A DNA stretch of 37,667 nucleotides from assembly GCF_009741975.1 (NCBI RefSeq), contig NZ_WPCF01000012.1:1-37667 (forward strand), given 5' to 3'. This document shows, piece after piece, positions 34,017-37,667 of this stretch (position 1 is its first letter; every line of letters begins with the position of its first letter). This stretch comes from Halobacterium sp. CBA1126 (lineage in GTDB: Archaea > Halobacteriota > Halobacteria > Halobacteriales > Halobacteriaceae). A program made the position numbers and the translations under genes. A model generated the notes under the pieces. The model did not search any database, was not told the DNA's origin, and saw nothing but the letters and a program-made list of their open reading frames with translations.

Positions 34017-34454
34017 CTACCGGGAGACCTGGTAGTCCGGACAGCACTCCGCGAAGTCCGCGTCCGGCGCCGAACACCGCCCCGTACAGGGGTGGTCGAT
34101 GTGGCGTTTCAGCGCGCGAGCGGCCTCTTCGGAGAGCGCCCCGCCGATGGAATCCGAGTCGGCGCCGTCGAGCCCGAGGTCGTCGGTCGTGAAGTTCTCG
34201 ACGAGACACCGCTTCCACATGAGCTCGCGCGTGACCGTCTCGCCGTCGCCGGTGAGCGTCGCGCCCTCGTAGCGCTCGTAGTCGACGAGCCCGCGCTCCG
34301 CGAAGTCGGCCATGCGTTCGGTGACGGTCGCGGGGTCGACGTCGAGCCGGTCGGCGACCTCCCCGGTCTTCGCTGGGCGCCCCTCGCGGGCGGATACCAG
34401 CAGGATGGCGCTGAGGTAGCGCCCGGCCGTCCTCGAGAGCTCTCCCCCACTCAT
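34017..34454 (-). CDS. DtxR-family metal-dependent transcriptional regulator
   Basis: A 145-residue DNA-binding regulator of the DtxR/MntR family (TroR/SirR/Idr type in haloarchaea). The N-terminal winged helix RYLSAILLVSAREGRPAKTGEVADRLDVDPATVTERM carries the recognition helix, and the dimerisation domain has the metal-ligand candidates Cys98 region (MWKRCLVENF) and ALKRHIDHPCTGRC near the C-terminus. The last 20 residues are Cys-rich (CTGRC, CC), as in several haloarchaeal members. It could bind the TTAGG/CCTAA boxes at 14553 and 15751; that is inference. Fe2+ or Mn2+ as corepressor is not decided. Confidence 0.88.
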   Translation of the reverse strand: MSGGELSRTAGRYLSAILLVSAREGRPAKTGEVADRLDVDPATVTERMADFAERGLVDYERYEGATLTGDGETVTRELMWKRCLVENFTTDDLGLDGADSDSIGGALSEEAARALKRHIDHPCTGRCSAPDADFAECCPDYQVSR

Positions 34455-34543
34455 CTCGCGTGGTGGTCGGCTCTTCGGCGGGATAAGGCTGTCCCCGGGC
34501 CGACTCCCCGAGAGGCTTTGTGGCCGGGCGCGTACGGCCGCCC

Positions 34544-35116
34544 GTGCAGGACCACGACTGGCCGGTCGTCGACTCCGTCACCGAGTACGAGACGAGCTGG
34601 TACGACGGCGGCTACGACCGCGTCGAACAGCCCGACGGCTCGCTGAAGGACTACTACTGGGCGGCACTCCCGCCCGCGGTCGTCGTCGTCGCCGTCCACG
34701 ACGGGGACGTGTTGTTCGTCGACCAGTATCGGCCGACGATACGCGAGCAGTGCATGGAGCTCGTCGCGGGGATAGTAGAAGAATCGAGTGAAGCGACCGA
34801 GGACGTCGCTCCCTCCCCGGACCGCGAGTCGTACGTCGCGGCGGGCCGCCGCGAGCTCCGCGAGGAGACGGGCTACGAGGCCGACGACGTCCGCTTCGTG
34901 GAGTCGTTCTGGACGGCGACCGGGGTGTTGCGCCACCAGCGCGGCATCGTCTTCGCGGAGGGGCTCACGGAGGTCGGGCGGGACCTCGACGACAACGAGT
35001 TCCTCTCCGTCGAGCGCGTCCCGGTCGAGGACGCGCTGTCGGTGGCGCGCGAGCCGCCCGCGAACGACGCCACCATCGAGGGGTTGCTGCTGGCGCGGGC
35101 GGACGGCTACCTCTGA
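34544..35116 (+). CDS. Nudix hydrolase
   Basis: ADP-ribose pyrophosphatase-like Nudix enzyme of 190 residues. The catalytic half of the Nudix box is REL-REETGYE (consensus REUXEEXGU), with the preceding Glu in DRESYVAAGR. The loop before it (VEESSEATEDVAPSPDRESY) is longer than usual and the expected Gly is an Ala; this stretch is encoded by a small GC palindrome, AGCGAC/GTCGCT (34792-34810), and looks like a short in-frame addition. Another segment, MELVAGIVEE, is the standard lead-in. I chose the GTG at 34544, which lies about 28 bases after GGCTTTGTG, a TATA-like element. Confidence 0.88.
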   Translation: MQDHDWPVVDSVTEYETSWYDGGYDRVEQPDGSLKDYYWAALPPAVVVVAVHDGDVLFVDQYRPTIREQCMELVAGIVEESSEATEDVAPSPDRESYVAAGRRELREETGYEADDVRFVESFWTATGVLRHQRGIVFAEGLTEVGRDLDDNEFLSVERVPVEDALSVAREPPANDATIEGLLLARADGYL

Positions 35117-35312
35117 ACCGCGGCGGCGAGCACCGGGTGGTCGTGCTCGCCGTCCCGCTCGCCCGTTTCGCGGCCCGCCGCGCGCATCGGCGTGCGGAGG
35201 GTCGTTCGCTTCACGTGCCACGTTAGCACGCGAGACGCCTCCGGTGTTGTGGCGGCCGCGTCCGAGTACCCCGACCGCAAGCCGTAACTCCGCACGGACC
35301 CACCGGACGGAC
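35117..35312. other. Intergenic region between Nudix and rhodanese genes
   Basis: Nothing certain is seen in these 196 bases. A 62-codon open frame exists on the minus strand (35107-35295) but it shows no recognisable motif and overlaps the Nudix stop. Confidence 0.4.
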
Positions 35313-35675
35313 ATGGACGGCGAGATCTCCGCCGACGAACTCGAAGCGCTCCTCGACGACGGGGAGGACGTCCGCGTCGTCGACATCCGCCCTCGGGCGG
35401 CCTTCGAGCGCGGCCACATCCCGGACAGCGAGAACATCCCGTTCGCCGAGCTCCCGCAGTCCGTCGACCGCCTCGAGGGCGCCGACCGCGTCGTCACCGT
35501 CTGCCCGCACGGGCAGGCCAGCGTGCAGGCCGCGCGGCTCATCCAGTCCTACGAGGGCCTCGACGAGGACGCCCGCGTCGAGAGCCTCGCCGAGGGCATC
35601 ACCGGCTGGGAGGGCGACGTCGAGACCAGCGACGACGAGGGGCCGGACACCGAGACGACCGAATCTCCGTTCTAG
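35313..35675 (+). CDS. Rhodanese-like domain protein
   Basis: Single-domain rhodanese of 120 residues, likely a sulfurtransferase. It starts with ISADELEALLDDGEDVRVVDIRPRAAFERGHIPDSENIPFAEL, the typical rhodanese N-terminal half with CH2A-like HIPDS. The active-site loop is TVCPHGQASVQAA, with the catalytic Cys in CPHGQAS. The last 25 residues are an acidic tail. The ATG at 35313 fits the domain start. Confidence 0.92.
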   Translation: MDGEISADELEALLDDGEDVRVVDIRPRAAFERGHIPDSENIPFAELPQSVDRLEGADRVVTVCPHGQASVQAARLIQSYEGLDEDARVESLAEGITGWEGDVETSDDEGPDTETTESPF

Positions 35676-35748
35676 CGGCGCTGTTCACTGGACGTTCAAC
35701 AGGCTGCGACGCGAGCGCTGCGAGAAGTGGTGGCCGTCGACGCGCGGG

Positions 35749-36066
<318 letters not shown>

Positions 36067-36076
36067 CTATTAAACA

Positions 36077-37570
36077 CTATCGCCGAGGGCCGGGGAGGCG
36101 GCTGTTTTCGGCGGCCAGCGACCGCGCGAGTCGCTTCGCTTCGGCGGCGTCCGCGGCGTCGACGCGGCCCGCGTACCGCGCGCGTTCCCGGAGGTCCGCG
36201 ACGCGGCGCGCGCGGTCGTCGGCCCGCACGTCCGCGAGGAACGCGCGGACCGTCTCTCCGCGGTCGCGCTCGCGGTGCCGGCGTTCGAGGAGGTACTCCA
36301 CGCGCTCGTAGGCCCCCTCGACCTCCCTCCGGGGGTCGCCGCGGGGCAGCCACCGCAGCCACACCGCCCGGTACGCGCGCGCCGCGAGCCCCGAGTACCG
36401 CGCGCCCGCCGCCGCGCCGAGCGCGAGCACGCCCCAGACCACGAACGTCGACGCCGGCGGGAGCGACGGCCCGCCGCTCTCCGGCGCAGCGGGCGCGGTC
36501 ACGTTCGCCGTGCCCGCGTTCACGCCCTCGAGGTCGCCGACGTACCCACGTCGGTCCGGCTGCGTGGTCGACTCGCCGTCCGCGCTCGTCGTCTCGTCGT
36601 CGGCCGCCGTCGTCGCGGTCGGCTCGCTCGCGGTCGCCAGCGCGTCGTCCTCGCTGCCCGCCGCGTCGACGCCGTCGGTCCCGTTCTCGCGGGCCGCCGC
36701 TACCCGCTGGCGCTCCGCGCTCGTGCGCTCGCCGCTCGGCGTCGGGTCGAAGCGCACCCACCCGTTCTCGGGCACGTACACCTCCACCCACGCGTGGGGA
36801 GTCCAGCCCCCGGACCACCCACTCGTCGTCGGCGACCTGCTGGCCGGGCGTGAACCCGGTGACGAACCGCGCGGGCACGCCCTGCGAGCGCAGCATGACC
36901 GCCATCGCGCTCGCGAAGTACGTGCAGTAGCCGGGCGCGTCCCCGAGCACGAACTCGGTGACGAGGTCGCCGTCCGGCCGCGGCGCGTCCAGCGAGTACG
37001 CCTTGTTCGCCTCCAGCCAGCGCTCGATGGCGGCCGCCCGCTCGTAGTTCGACTCCGCGCCGTCGGTCAGCGACGCCGCGAGGTCGACCACGCGGTCGTC
37101 CGTGCTGTCCGGCAGCTGCCCGTACGTCGCCGCGACCCGGTCGGGGGCCTCCCCGGTCGCGTTCGCGAGGCTGGCGTTCTCGCCGACCGGCCGCCGGCTC
37201 TCGACGACGTAGGAATCGCCCGGCCGCAGCGTCGGACCGTTCATCAGCAGGCCGCCGTCCTCGACGTCCGCGTCGACGCCCTCGACGGACTGCGGGACGG
37301 CGACCGACGGCAGCACGTCCAGCGTGCGCTCGGCGGTGATTCGCTGGCGCACGCGCTCGCCGGTCGCGACGGGTCCGTCGCCGCCCCGACGTCGGTGGTC
37401 CGCACCCACCCGTCGCCCGTGTAGCGGTCGTAGACGCCCGCCCGGTAGTACGCCGCGCGCTCGGTCTCGGCGACGAAGTGGACCCGCGGGTCGAGGTCGA
37501 GGCTGCCGCCGACGCCGACGTAGCCGTCCGCGCTCACGAGGCTGCTCGCGCTCGGTTCGACGACAACGCG
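36077..37570 (-). pseudogene. Transglutaminase-like/DUF4129 membrane protein, frameshifted and N-terminally truncated
   Basis: A haloarchaeal transglutaminase-core protein in three frame segments. From the 5' side: VVVEPSASSLVSADGYVGVGGS (about 37560-37381), then GERVRQRITAERTLDVLPSVAV to DDEWVVRGLDS (37380-36800), then EVYVPENGWVRFDPTP to the stop. Restoring one G at about 37381 and removing one extra C at 36796-36799 gives one frame with the triad Cys (PGYCTYFASAMAVML), His (LDSHAWVEVYV) and Asp (RFDPTP). The C-terminal part has a Thr/Ala-rich linker, a membrane helix near FVVWGVLALGAAAGA, and a DUF4129-like helical end. The membrane-spanning N-terminus expected for this family is missing and is replaced by a zinc-ribbon sequence at 37575-37667. 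The indels look like sequence errors. Confidence 0.75.
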
Positions 37571-37574
37571 GGCT

Positions 37575-37667
37575 CCTCGACGCCTCGTGTTTGCACTCGG
37601 GACACCGCGACGGCACGTTCACGGGGTCGTCGAAGTCGTCGAACCCGCACTCCCGGCACTCCGGGGG
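37575..37667 (-). CDS. Zinc-ribbon end of a COG3357-like regulator (partial, window edge)
   Basis: The last 93 bases on the minus strand encode PPECRECGFDDF, then VPSRCPECKHEA, a paired CxxC zinc ribbon of the kind found at the C-terminus of haloarchaeal HTH/Zn-ribbon regulators (COG3357). Such proteins end soon after with a VEEPA-like sequence. Here that reading appears if one G is restored at about 37581 (GCGTCG to GCGGTCG). The gene begins outside the window. It runs directly into the transglutaminase sequence. Confidence 0.5.

Noticed and set aside
35107-35295. 62-codon minus-strand frame between Nudix and rhodanese
   Set aside because: No motif, overlaps the Nudix stop, and its composition is not distinct from noncoding sequence here.

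Overview
The window is a very GC-rich stretch of a haloarchaeal chromosome, close in character to Halobacterium and its relatives. Evidence for this includes strongly acidic proteins, C/G-ending codons, many leaderless genes with an archaeal TATA element about 25-30 nt before the start codon, an archaeal RNase P RNA, a mitochondrial-type aconitase, SUI1/aIF1, and haloarchaea-restricted DUF families. Nearly all of it is core chromosome; one small region beside a tRNA-Arg gene looks acquired.

Layout. 1-3522: end of a membrane protein, then carbamate kinase, dihydroorotase and a lipoate ligase-like protein on the minus strand. 3574-8838: an M23-like domain protein, a PsiE-like membrane protein, a nicotinamidase-like hydrolase, a HEXXH lipoprotein broken by two single-base lesions, nicotinate phosphoribosyltransferase and an AMMECR1 protein. 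The hydrolase and the phosphoribosyltransferase would together salvage nicotinamide to NaMN. About 9089-9516: RNase P RNA with expanded hairpins and a T-run terminator. 9738-14329 (minus): small membrane protein, M29 aminopeptidase, CBS-pair protein, ValS. 14553-17810: an iron-chelate type ABC importer (binding protein, permease, ATPase) with two DtxR-type palindromes in its promoters. 17807-21882: small membrane protein, 6-phosphogluconate dehydrogenase, a DJ-1/PfpI gene carrying a hairpin-rich insert, membrane-anchored [2Fe-2S] ferredoxin, MATE transporter. 21934-24177: tRNA-Arg(CCG) with a 26-nt duplication of its 3' end and a lower-GC Tat lipoprotein gene, probably integration debris. 24585-26997: tungstate ABC importer tupABC. 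27015-30448: unknown protein, DUF502, DUF7504-like protein, CorA, dUTPase-like enzyme. 30610-34454: aconitase (frameshifted near its 3' end), RimI, DUF5810, DUF5809, and a DtxR-family regulator that could read the palindromes upstream of the iron importer. 34544-37667: Nudix hydrolase, rhodanese, aIF1, a frameshifted transglutaminase, and a zinc ribbon at the window edge.

Two patterns cut across the annotation. First, several genes are broken only by single-base indels, nearly all the loss of one G just after a CG, which suggests sequence error more than gene decay. Second, short perfect GC hairpins sit inside genes (dihydroorotase, DJ-1, Nudix) and inside the RNase P RNA, mostly keeping the reading frame, like a family of palindromic inserts. 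I found no clear-cut new multigene system. The best leads are the hairpin inserts, the att-like tRNA locus with its cysteine/histidine lipoprotein, the M23-like archaeal protein, and the DtxR circuit.
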